64,000 bases of DNA from an uncultured Roseovarius sp. Its GTDB lineage: Bacteria; Pseudomonadota; Alphaproteobacteria; Rhodobacterales; Rhodobacteraceae. Location: positions 62,001-126,000 of the forward strand of contig CANNCP010000002.1 of NCBI GenBank assembly GCA_947503145.1, written 5' to 3'. A program made the translations under genes and the position numbers. Of this stretch, positions 47,438 to 55,753 are shown one piece after another. Every line of letters starts with the position of its first letter. Position 1 is the stretch's first letter. Under the pieces are notes generated by a model that made no database searches, was not told the origin of the DNA, and saw only the letters and a program-made list of their open reading frames with translations.

Positions 47438-48409
47438 ATGTTCGTATCACGTTACTTTGGCGGTGCGATTGCCGCGCTGGCCGGGCTTGCCGTTGCCGCG
47501 CAGGCCGAGACATGGGATATGCCGACGCCCTACCCCGACGCGACGTTCCACACCGTCAACATCCACCAATTCGCCGACGAAGTTGCCGCAGCAACCGATG
47601 GCGCGCTCGAAATCAAGGTACATTCGGCCGGTTCGCTGTTCAAACACCCCGAGATCAGCAAGGCCGTGCGCAGCGGTCAGGTGCCGATCGGCGAGTTCTT
47701 CTTGTCACTGCTGGCCAATGACAACCCTGCCTTTGCCGCTGACGGGCTGCCCTTTCTCGCGACCAGCTACGACGATGCAGAACGGCTCTGGGCCGCGCAG
47801 AAGGACGTGATCGGCGGGCTGCTCGACGCACAGGGCATGATGGTGCTTTATGCCGTGCCGTGGCCGCCGCAGGGCCTATATACCACCGATGAGGTCAATT
47901 CGGTCGCCGACCTCGCCGGCCTGAAATTCCGGACCAACAACGCCACGCTCGAAGAGTTCGCCAACCTCGCAGGCGCGGCCCCCACCCAGATCGAAGTGCC
48001 GGACATTCCGCAGGCCTTCAGCACGGGCCGGGTCGAGGCGATGATCACCTCGCCCTCCACCGGGGCCAATTCCAAGGCATGGGATTTTCTGACGCACTAC
48101 ACCGACATTCAGGCCTGGATCCCCAAGAATATCATCGTGGTGAACAAACGCGCCTTCCGTCGCCTCGATGACGCCACTCAGGCCGCCGTTCTGGAAGCAG
48201 CCGCCGCCGCTGAAACCCGCGGATGGGAAATGAGCAAGGCCGAGACCAGTGCAAAAGTCGCCATCCTCAGGGAAAACGGCATCACCGTGGTGGAGCCTTC
48301 CGAAGAGCTGATGACCGGCCTGCGCGAAATCGGCGCACAGATGCTGGAGAACTGGAAGGCCAAGGCAGGTGCCGAGGGCGAAGCACTGCTGAACGCCTAC
48401 CAGGACTAA
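47438..48409 (+). CDS. DctP-type TRAP solute-binding protein, 5-oxoproline candidate
   Basis: 323-residue periplasmic DctP-family receptor with a Sec signal peptide ending AQA near residue 23. KVHSAGSLFKHPEISKAVRS and LAGLKFRTNNATLEEFANLA are DctP features; the latter contains the Arg normally salt-bridging a carboxylate. TTAGGGAGA precedes ATG 47438. It heads an operon with dctQ, dctM and pxpBCA, so the likely ligand is 5-oxoproline or a related lactam acid. Ligand is inference from context. Confidence 0.87.
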   Translation: MFVSRYFGGAIAALAGLAVAAQAETWDMPTPYPDATFHTVNIHQFADEVAAATDGALEIKVHSAGSLFKHPEISKAVRSGQVPIGEFFLSLLANDNPAFAADGLPFLATSYDDAERLWAAQKDVIGGLLDAQGMMVLYAVPWPPQGLYTTDEVNSVADLAGLKFRTNNATLEEFANLAGAAPTQIEVPDIPQAFSTGRVEAMITSPSTGANSKAWDFLTHYTDIQAWIPKNIIVVNKRAFRRLDDATQAAVLEAAAAAETRGWEMSKAETSAKVAILRENGITVVEPSEELMTGLREIGAQMLENWKAKAGAEGEALLNAYQD

Positions 48410-48418
48410 ACACGACTG

Positions 48419-48444
48419 TGGCCGGGCGGAAAAACGCCCGGCCA
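48419..48444 (+). terminator. Stem-loop between dctP and dctQ
   Basis: TGGCCGGGCG / CGCCCGGCCA is a perfect 10-bp stem with loop GAAAAA, followed by ATTTCTT. It lies in the 63-bp gap after the receptor gene and resembles a weak terminator or message stabiliser giving more receptor than permease. Confidence 0.65.
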
Positions 48445-48472
48445 TTTCTTCAGAAACCCACGAGGGGCGATC

Positions 48473-49021
48473 ATGCGGCGCAGTCTTGATTTCATCTACA
48501 ATGCCGCCGGCGCCCTTGCCGCATTCTTTATCGTCGCCATTGTCGCGCTGGTCTTTGCGCAGGTCTGCCTGAACCTCGCCGACAAGGTTTCGGCCGCGAT
48601 CACCGGTCAGGCAATCGGTCTGACGATCCCCTCCTATTCCGATTTCACCGGCTTCTTCCTTGCCGCTGCGACCTTTCTCGCGCTGGCCTATTGCCTGCGG
48701 GCAGGCGGGCACATCCGGGTGACGCTGCTGCTGGGGCACCTGCCCAAGCGCGCACTGCCCGGGTTCGAGATGCTGGTCACGGCCATCGCACTGGCAATGA
48801 CCGCCTATGCGACCTGGTACATGGGCCTGTTGGTCGCTGAATCGCTGGAATACGGCGATCGCAGCTCTGGCATGGTGCCGGTGCCGATCTGGATACCGCA
48901 ACTGCCCGTAGCCCTGGGGCTGGGTATCCTCAGCCTTGCGCTGGTCGATGAACTGGTCAGCCTCGCTCGGGGGGCCCCTGCCTCCTGGGATGGCAAGGGC
49001 GAGAACCTGCTGAGCGAATAG
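48473..49021 (+). CDS. TRAP transporter small permease (DctQ)
   Basis: 182-residue membrane protein with four hydrophobic segments; LAYCLRAGGHIRVTLLLGHL is the DctQ signature. The ribosome site is GAGGGG. Forms the membrane complex with DctM encoded 10 bp downstream. Confidence 0.88.
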   Translation: MRRSLDFIYNAAGALAAFFIVAIVALVFAQVCLNLADKVSAAITGQAIGLTIPSYSDFTGFFLAAATFLALAYCLRAGGHIRVTLLLGHLPKRALPGFEMLVTAIALAMTAYATWYMGLLVAESLEYGDRSSGMVPVPIWIPQLPVALGLGILSLALVDELVSLARGAPASWDGKGENLLSE

Positions 49022-49031
49022 GAACCCGCCC

Positions 49032-50327
49032 ATGTCCATTGCCATCCTCTCGGTCATCCTGCTGATCCTGCTCTTTGCCTTTCTCGGTGCGGGTCTCTGG
49101 GTCGCCTTTTCGCTGCTCGGTGTCGGAATCGCCGCGATGGTGCTCTTTACCGATGCGCCGCTGGGTCTGGTCATGGCCACAACCATGTGGGGCCATTCCA
49201 ACAGCTGGGCATTGGCGGCACTGCCGCTATTCATCTGGATGGGCGAGATCCTGTTTCGCTCGCGCCTGAGCGAGGACATGTTCGCGGGCCTCAGCCCCTG
49301 GATGAACCGCCTGCCGGGACAGTTGCTGCACGTCAATATCTTTGCCTGCGGGATCTTTGCAGCGGTCTCCGGCTCTTCTGCCGCCACCGCCGCCACCATT
49401 GGCAAGCTGTCGATCCCCGAACTCAGCGCACGCGGCTACCCCGAAAAAATGGTGATCGGCACGCTGGCGGGCTCTGCCACGCTGGGCCTGCTTATTCCTC
49501 CGTCGATCATCCTGATCGTCTACGGCGTGGCAACCGAGCAATCCATCGCCCGCCTCTTTGTCGCAGGCGTGCTGCCCGGCGTGCTGCTGGTCTCGCTCTT
49601 TGTCGGGTATGTCATCATCTGGGGCCTGCTCAACCGCGCCGCGCTGCCCATTCAGGACATGCGCGTGACCCTGGCCGAAAAGCTGCGCCGCTCGCGCCGC
49701 CTGCTGCCGGTGATCGCATTGATCGCGGGAGTGATCGGGTCGATCTACGCCGGGATCGCCTCGCCGACCGATGCTGCCGCCGTTGGCGTCGTGCTGGCGC
49801 TGGTCCTGTCCTGGAGCAGCGGCACACTGACCCGCAGGAACTTTGTCGATGGGCTGATGGGGGCGACAGTGACGTCGTGCATGATCGCCTTCATTCTGGC
49901 AGGTGCGTCGTTTCTGACCGTCGCCATGGGCTTTACCGGTATCCCGCGCGTGCTGGCTGAATGGATCGGCGGCATGGGCCTGTCGACCTATACCCTGCTG
50001 GCCGCGCTCACGGTCTTTTTCATCGTGCTGGGCTGTTTTCTGGATGGTATTTCCGTGGTCGTGCTCACGGCGTCGGTCATCATGCCGATGGTGCTTGAGG
50101 CGGGTATCGATCCGTTGTGGTTCGGTATCTTTCTGGTGATCGTGGTAGAGATGTCCCAGATCACGCCGCCGGTAGGTTTCAACCTCTTTGTGCTGCAATC
50201 GCTCACCGGGCGGGATATCCTGATCGTGGCCCGCGCGGCACTGCCCTTCTTCTTTCTGATGGTTCTGGCGCTGGTGGTCATCGTTCTATTCCCCGCGATC
50301 GTGACCTTCCTGCCGGAGCAGATGTGA
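49032..50327 (+). CDS. TRAP transporter large permease (DctM)
   Basis: 431-residue integral membrane protein with about 12 hydrophobic segments. FAAVSGSSAATAATIGKLSI, GSATLGLLIPPSIILIVYGV and MSQITPPVGFNLFVLQSL are DctM signatures. It overlaps pxpB by 4 bp (GTGA). Confidence 0.92.
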   Translation: MSIAILSVILLILLFAFLGAGLWVAFSLLGVGIAAMVLFTDAPLGLVMATTMWGHSNSWALAALPLFIWMGEILFRSRLSEDMFAGLSPWMNRLPGQLLHVNIFACGIFAAVSGSSAATAATIGKLSIPELSARGYPEKMVIGTLAGSATLGLLIPPSIILIVYGVATEQSIARLFVAGVLPGVLLVSLFVGYVIIWGLLNRAALPIQDMRVTLAEKLRRSRRLLPVIALIAGVIGSIYAGIASPTDAAAVGVVLALVLSWSSGTLTRRNFVDGLMGATVTSCMIAFILAGASFLTVAMGFTGIPRVLAEWIGGMGLSTYTLLAALTVFFIVLGCFLDGISVVVLTASVIMPMVLEAGIDPLWFGIFLVIVVEMSQITPPVGFNLFVLQSLTGRDILIVARAALPFFFLMVLALVVIVLFPAIVTFLPEQM

Positions 50328-51067
50328 TCCAGCCCTTGTCCGATACCATGCCGCAAATCGTCACCGCAGGCGTGACCGGAATGCTGGTGCGCTTTGCCGA
50401 CCGGCTGAGCGAGCCTGCCAACCGCGCCGCGCTGGCCTTTCGCGCCGCCGTGGATGCGCAGGGGTGGGACGGGGTCGAGGAAACCTCCTCTAGCCTCGTG
50501 TCCGCCTTTCTGCGGTTCGATCCCCTGCATCTGCCGCATGACGATCTGCGCGCGCGGCTGGCTGCCCTGCTGAAGTCACAGGACTGGTATGCCGCCGATC
50601 TGCCCGAAGGACGGCGGCTATGGCGCATTCCGGCGGTCTTTGGCACCGACATGGCGCCGCAACTGGGACAGGCCGCCGAGGCGGCAGGTATGACTGAGCT
50701 TGAGGCAATCACATCGCTCACGCAGGCGCGCATGCGGGTGCAGACCATCGGTTTTGCCCCCGGCCAGCCCTATCTGGGAGAATTGCCGGAGGCGTGGGAT
50801 ATTTCACGTCAGAGCACGCTCACCCCGCGTGTCCCCGAGGGCGCGGTTGGTGTCGCCATCCGGCAGCTGGTGCTGTTTTCCCGCCCTACCCCGACCGGCT
50901 GGCAACATGTCGCGCAGACCGCAATGCGGCTGTTCCAGCCCGAGGCCGAAACACCCTTTCTGTTGCGTCCGGGCGATCAGGTTCAGTTCACCGAAACCGA
51001 GCCTGGCACACTGGAACAGATGCGCCGCGACTCGCATGGCGGCGCCACCTCAGAGCCTGTCACATGA
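50324..51067 (+). CDS. pxpB: 5-oxoprolinase subunit B
   Basis: 247-residue PxpB/KipI-family subunit (carboxyltransferase domain subdomain C/D fold). IGFAPGQPYLGELPEAWDIS and TPRVPEGAVGVAIRQLVLFS are the signature, the family being known for GFxPGFxYL and RxxVPAGSVGIA. GTG 50324, inside the dctM stop, has CCGGAG 6 nt upstream; ATG 50348 is an alternative. ATP-dependent ring opening of 5-oxo-L-proline to L-glutamate with PxpA and PxpC. Confidence 0.85.
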   Translation: MIQPLSDTMPQIVTAGVTGMLVRFADRLSEPANRAALAFRAAVDAQGWDGVEETSSSLVSAFLRFDPLHLPHDDLRARLAALLKSQDWYAADLPEGRRLWRIPAVFGTDMAPQLGQAAEAAGMTELEAITSLTQARMRVQTIGFAPGQPYLGELPEAWDISRQSTLTPRVPEGAVGVAIRQLVLFSRPTPTGWQHVAQTAMRLFQPEAETPFLLRPGDQVQFTETEPGTLEQMRRDSHGGATSEPVT

Positions 51068-52095
51068 GCCGCACACTGACCATTCATCGCGCCGGGCCGG
51101 GCCTGACGGTGCAGGACATCGGCCGCCCCGGCTGGCTGGATTTCGGGCTGTCCCGTGGCGGTGCCGCCGATCTGCTGGCATTGGCCGAGGGCGCGGTGCT
51201 GCTGGGGCAGAAGGATGCGCACACAGCCATTGAAATGGCCGGGATGGGGGGCGAGTTCGAGGCTTCCGAGGACATGCGCATCGCCCTGACCGGCGCACCG
51301 ATGAAGGCCAGCATCGACGGCACCCGCCTGATCTGGAACGCCAGCCACCTGCTGCCCGCCGGCGCACGGCTGAGCATCGGCGCGCCCCTGACCGGCAGCT
51401 ACGGCTATCTGCATCTCGGCGGCGGCATCAACACCACCGAACATCTGGGCGCGCGCTCGGCTCATCTCGCCGCCGGTGTCGGCACGGCGCTTGCGGCCGG
51501 GACGGTCCTGACGATCGGGCCGGACCGGGGCGGCACGACCGGTATGGCTATCGACACCCAGGGCCGCTTTGACGGCGGCGAAATACGCATTGTCGCCAGT
51601 TTTCAGACCGCACTCTTTGCCAGGGAGGAACTGGACCGGCTGGTGGCCACCGCGCTGAAACGCGATCCGCGTGGCAACCGCATGGGCGTCCGGCTGGAAC
51701 CTGACGGGGATGGCTTTCACGCAGAAAGCGGGCGCACTGTCGTCTCTGAGGTGATCATGCCGGGCGATATCCAGATCACCGGCGATGGCACCCCTTTCGT
51801 GCTGATGAGCGAATGCCAGACCACCGGCGGCTACCCCCGCATCGGCACGGTCCTGCCCTGCGACTTGCGCCGAGTGGCACAGGCCGCCCCCGGTGCGCAG
51901 CTGCGGTTCCGCTTTGTCACGCTCCAGGACGCTGTCGAACTGGAGCGCGCTGACCGTAATATGCTGGCGGCACTGCCACAGCGCCTGCACCCGCTGATCC
52001 GCGACCCTCATCTGATGCATGATCTGCTGTCCTATCAGCTGATCAGCGGCGTGGTCAGCGGCACCGAAAACGACCATGAAGGAGAGCTAGAATGA
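51064..52095 (+). CDS. pxpC: 5-oxoprolinase subunit C
   Basis: 343-residue PxpC/KipA-family subunit. IHRAGPGLTVQDIGRPGWLD is the near-invariant N-terminus; SYGYLHLGGGINT and MPGDIQITGDGTPFVLMSEC follow. ATGA overlap with pxpB and a further 4-bp overlap with pxpA show coupling of all three subunits. Confidence 0.88.
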   Translation: MSRTLTIHRAGPGLTVQDIGRPGWLDFGLSRGGAADLLALAEGAVLLGQKDAHTAIEMAGMGGEFEASEDMRIALTGAPMKASIDGTRLIWNASHLLPAGARLSIGAPLTGSYGYLHLGGGINTTEHLGARSAHLAAGVGTALAAGTVLTIGPDRGGTTGMAIDTQGRFDGGEIRIVASFQTALFAREELDRLVATALKRDPRGNRMGVRLEPDGDGFHAESGRTVVSEVIMPGDIQITGDGTPFVLMSECQTTGGYPRIGTVLPCDLRRVAQAAPGAQLRFRFVTLQDAVELERADRNMLAALPQRLHPLIRDPHLMHDLLSYQLISGVVSGTENDHEGELE

Positions 52096-52865
52096 CCAGA
52101 TCTGTCGACCTGAACGCCGATATGGGCGAAGGTTATGGCGCGTGGGACATCGGCGACGATGCGGCGCTGCTGAAAATCGTCACGTCGGCCAACATCGCCT
52201 GCGGCATGCATGCGGGCGACTGGAATGTAATGGCGCGCACCATGGCAGCGGCAGTAGAGAACGACGTCGGGATCGGCGCCCATCCGGGCTTTGCCGACCT
52301 GAACGGGTTCGGCCGCCACCGCATGCACCTGCCCCTGCCGTCGCTGCAAAATCTGGTGCGTTATCAGGTCGGTGCGGCGCAGGCTATGGCACGCGCGGCA
52401 GGTGGTGCTGTACGCCACCTGAAACTGCACGGCGCGCTGGCCAACATGGCGTCCGAGGACGAGGCAATGGCGCGGGCCTGCTACGAGGCCGCGCTTTCGG
52501 TAGCGCCCGATATCATCATCATGGTTCTGGCCGGCACCGCGCAGCAGCGCGCCGCGACCGCGCTTGGCTGTCCCATCGCCTGCGAGATTTTCGCCGACCG
52601 CGCGTATAACGACGACGCGACGCTGGTGGACCGGTCGCTGCCCGGCGCGGTGATCCACGACCCTGACGTGGCAGGCCCGCGCATGGCCGACATGATCCGC
52701 GAGGGGGCAATCATCACCGCATCGGGTGCGCGGATCAAGACGCGCATCGACACGATCTGCCTGCATGGCGACACGCCCACCGCCGTCAAGATCGCGGGCG
52801 AAGTGCGCCGGGCACTAGAGCAAAGCGGCGTAACGCTGGCGCAATTCTCGGGCGCGCCGGGGTGA
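52092..52865 (+). CDS. pxpA: 5-oxoprolinase subunit A
   Basis: 257-residue LamB/YcsF-family protein. DLNADMGEGYGAWDIGDDAA, TSANIACGMHAGD, IGAHPGFADL and LHGDTPTAV are the family landmarks. Catalytic partner of PxpBC. Last gene of the six-gene dctPQM-pxpBCA operon. Confidence 0.92.
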   Translation: MTRSVDLNADMGEGYGAWDIGDDAALLKIVTSANIACGMHAGDWNVMARTMAAAVENDVGIGAHPGFADLNGFGRHRMHLPLPSLQNLVRYQVGAAQAMARAAGGAVRHLKLHGALANMASEDEAMARACYEAALSVAPDIIIMVLAGTAQQRAATALGCPIACEIFADRAYNDDATLVDRSLPGAVIHDPDVAGPRMADMIREGAIITASGARIKTRIDTICLHGDTPTAVKIAGEVRRALEQSGVTLAQFSGAPG

Positions 52866-53216
52866 TACGCCCACTACGCGGCTTACTCTTGCGGTTCGGA
52901 AACGGGTGGCACACCTCATAGCCACCTTCCCCCAAGGCGCGCGCAGCCCTCAGCCCGGCCAGAACGCGCGCCACCTCTTCGGGGCTACCGGGTGACAGAT
53001 ACTTTAGCCCCACAACTCTTCGTGAAAGTCGATATGCAGCGCATCATAGAGGGCGATTTCGGCGATGGGAGGCTCCGTTGAACATGCCGCCTTCAGCAAA
53101 GGTGAACGCGTAAGCTCTTTTGTGACAAGGGAAATTTGACGCCGGGGCACTTCACTATTGAATGCACATTTGATTGTCTGGATGATGCCGACGCGTCATA
53201 TGTCGGAGAGAAAAAC
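52866..53216. other. Gap with possible minus-strand coding fragments
   Basis: 351 bp between pxpA and the dehydrogenase. On the minus strand two overlapping frames look protein-like: about 53110-53004 (PPIAEIALYDALHIDFHEEL, ending at a TAA) and 53013 leftward (YLSPGSPEEVARVLAGLRAA, GEGGYEVCHPFPNRKSK). They may be a broken small gene, but I recognise no family. The dehydrogenase promoter must lie in the right half. Confidence 0.35.
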
Positions 53217-55676
53217 ATGCCAGCAATCCTGCCCCGTCACGCCCAAACCGTCATCATCGGCGGCGGCTCAATCGGGTGTAACACGGCCTATCACCTGACC
53301 AAACTCGGCCATAGCGATGTGGTTGTTCTGGAGCAGGGGCAACTCACCAGCGGCACCACATGGCACGCCGCCGGGCTGATTGTCGCGGGGTTGCTGACGT
53401 CCGTGACCGACTGCGCGATCTACACCCACGGGCGCGATCTCTATGCAAGGCTGGAGGAAGAAACCGGCCTGACCACCGGGTTCCGCGACGTCGGTTACCT
53501 GCAAATTGCCACCAATGACGAACGCACTCACGAGATGCGCCGCGCTGCGCCGTTCATGCGTCGCCACGGTATCAATTGCCATGAAATCTCACCTGCCGAG
53601 GCGCAGGACCTCTTTCCCATCGGCGATCTGGGCAACGTCAAATCCGCGTTCTACATCCCCGAGGACGGGCGCGCGAACCCGGTCGATGTCACCATGTCGC
53701 TGGCCAAGGGCGCGCGGATGGGCGGCGCCCGCATCCACGAGGGTGTACGTGTCACGGAAATTATCGCACGGAACGGCACCGCGTCCGGCGTCCGTTGCGC
53801 CGACGGGCAGATCATCACCTGCGAAAACGTGGTGATCTGCGGCGGAATGTGGTCGCGACAGTTGGGGGCCAAGGCCGGTATCAACCTGCCCCTGCAAGCA
53901 GCGGAACACTATTACCTCATCACCGAAGCGATCCCTGGCCTGCCTCGCGATCTGCCTATCCTCGAAGATCCCTCCACCTACACCTATTACCGCGAGGAGG
54001 TGGGGGGGCTGATGCTCGGCCTCTTCGAACCGGGCGCAGCCGCGTGGAAGCTGGACGGCATCCCTGACGACTTCCAGTTCGGCGAGATCACACCGGATTG
54101 GGACCGTGTCGGCCCGGACCTGGAGCTTGCCTATTCCCGCGTGCCGAAAACGATGGATCTTGGCGTGAAAAAGCTCTTTTGCGGCCCCGAGAGCTTTACC
54201 CCCGACTTCTCGCCGCTGGTAGGGCCTGTGCCCGAGTTGCGCGGGTGCTGGGTCGCGTGCGGGATGAATTCGGTCGGCATCCTCAACGGCGCGGGGATCG
54301 GCAACGTGCTGGCACATTGGATCGTCGACGGCTTGCCACCGGTCGATGTGACCGGCATCAACGTCAATCGTTTCACCAGATGCCAGGCCACCCCCGCCTT
54401 TCGGCGCGACCGCACGCCGGAACTGCTGGGCAAGCTTTTTGGCCAGCACTACCCCAATGAGGCGCCGAAAACGGCACGCGGCGTCAAACGGTCCGTCCTG
54501 CATGACCGGCTGGCGGCGGCAGGAGCGTATTTCACCGAAGCGCATGGCTGGGAAATGCCCGACTGGTTCGCGCCCACGCCCGAACAGGCGAAGATCGAAA
54601 AACACAGCTGGTTCCGAGAGCACTGGTGGGGCTGGCACGCCCAAGAGCACCGCGCCGCGCGCGAGGACGTGATCGTGATGGATATGAGCTCGATGTCGTG
54701 CTTTCAGGTCGAAGGCCCGCACGCCTGCGCATTACTGTCGCGCCTGTCCTGCAACGAGGTGGACGTCATGCCGGGCCGCGTCGTCTATACTGCCTGGACG
54801 AACGAGGCAGGCGGGTTCGAGGCCGATCTGACCGTGACCCGTCTGGCGCCGGACCGCTTTATGGTCGTCGTTGGCGAAAACAGCCATGGCCACACCGAGA
54901 TGCGCATGCGTCGCCACATTGCAGAGGGCGAATTCGTGGTCATCACCGACGTGACTGCCGCGCGTACCCAGATCAACGTGCATGGCCCCAGGTCGCGTGA
55001 ACTGCTGTCGCGCATCTCGGGCGCTGATCTGTCGAACGACGCCTTCCCCTTCATGACCGCGCAGCAGATTGACGTGGGCTATGCCAGCATCCTTGCCTAC
55101 CGCGTCACCTTTGTCGGGGAACTGGGCTGGGAGCTGCATGTGCCTTCGACGCAGGCGGTGCAGACCTACGATCTGATCACCGAGGCCGGGCGCGATCTGG
55201 GCCTGCGCAACGCCGGGATGCAGACACTGAGTTCGCTGCGGCTGGAAAAGGCCTATCGCGATTTCGGGCTGGATGTCGACAACACCGACAATCCGATAGA
55301 GGCCGGGCTGGGTTTTGCCGTGAAGCTGGACAAGCCCGGCGGCTTTGTCGGGCGCGATGCGTTGGCCGCGATCAAGGCGCGCGGCGTGCCGAAGACGCGG
55401 ATGCTGCAATTCCTGCTGAAAGACCCCGAGCCGCTGCTTTACGGCGGCGAATTGCTATATCTAGAAGGCCGCCCGGCCGGGCATATCCAGGTCGGCGGGT
55501 ACGGGCACACGCTGGGCGCCGCCACGGGGATCGGGTTTGCCAAATGGGGCGCGCCACTCAGCACCGACATCGTGCAGGCCGGGCCGTGGCAAGTCGAGAT
55601 CGCGGGCGAAAAATACGACGCGATTGCATCGCTGAAGCCGCTCTATGATCCCGGAATGGAGAAGGTGAAGGCATAA
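53217..55676 (+). CDS. Dimethylglycine/sarcosine dehydrogenase-like FAD and folate enzyme
   Basis: 819-residue DMGDH-family protein: N-terminal FAD oxidoreductase, linking FAO domain and C-terminal GcvT-like folate-binding domains. FAD dinucleotide motif VIIGGGSIGCNTAYH at residues 12-26; His50 in GTTWHAAGL is the covalent flavin histidine of this family. The GcvT part has ERVTFVGELGWELHV-like and GLDVDNTDNPIEAGLGFAVK motifs. Oxidatively demethylates N-methylglycines, passing the one-carbon unit to tetrahydrofolate. TCGGAGAG precedes ATG 53217; the in-frame extension to 53136 has no family resemblance. Confidence 0.87.
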   Translation: MPAILPRHAQTVIIGGGSIGCNTAYHLTKLGHSDVVVLEQGQLTSGTTWHAAGLIVAGLLTSVTDCAIYTHGRDLYARLEEETGLTTGFRDVGYLQIATNDERTHEMRRAAPFMRRHGINCHEISPAEAQDLFPIGDLGNVKSAFYIPEDGRANPVDVTMSLAKGARMGGARIHEGVRVTEIIARNGTASGVRCADGQIITCENVVICGGMWSRQLGAKAGINLPLQAAEHYYLITEAIPGLPRDLPILEDPSTYTYYREEVGGLMLGLFEPGAAAWKLDGIPDDFQFGEITPDWDRVGPDLELAYSRVPKTMDLGVKKLFCGPESFTPDFSPLVGPVPELRGCWVACGMNSVGILNGAGIGNVLAHWIVDGLPPVDVTGINVNRFTRCQATPAFRRDRTPELLGKLFGQHYPNEAPKTARGVKRSVLHDRLAAAGAYFTEAHGWEMPDWFAPTPEQAKIEKHSWFREHWWGWHAQEHRAAREDVIVMDMSSMSCFQVEGPHACALLSRLSCNEVDVMPGRVVYTAWTNEAGGFEADLTVTRLAPDRFMVVVGENSHGHTEMRMRRHIAEGEFVVITDVTAARTQINVHGPRSRELLSRISGADLSNDAFPFMTAQQIDVGYASILAYRVTFVGELGWELHVPSTQAVQTYDLITEAGRDLGLRNAGMQTLSSLRLEKAYRDFGLDVDNTDNPIEAGLGFAVKLDKPGGFVGRDALAAIKARGVPKTRMLQFLLKDPEPLLYGGELLYLEGRPAGHIQVGGYGHTLGAATGIGFAKWGAPLSTDIVQAGPWQVEIAGEKYDAIASLKPLYDPGMEKVKA

Positions 55677-55693
55677 AGCGCCACGCATCGAGG

Positions 55694-55722
55694 GCCGCAG
55701 CGGGCGTATGCTCCCTTGCGGC
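55694..55722. terminator. Possible bidirectional terminator between convergent genes
   Basis: GCCGCA-gc-GGG pairs with CCC-t-TGCGGC around an 8-nt loop, with a small asymmetric internal bulge, in the 77-bp gap between the convergent dehydrogenase and RND pump genes. Confidence 0.4.
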
Positions 55723-55753
55723 TCTGCCTCTCCTGCCCCCCCGACGCATTACC

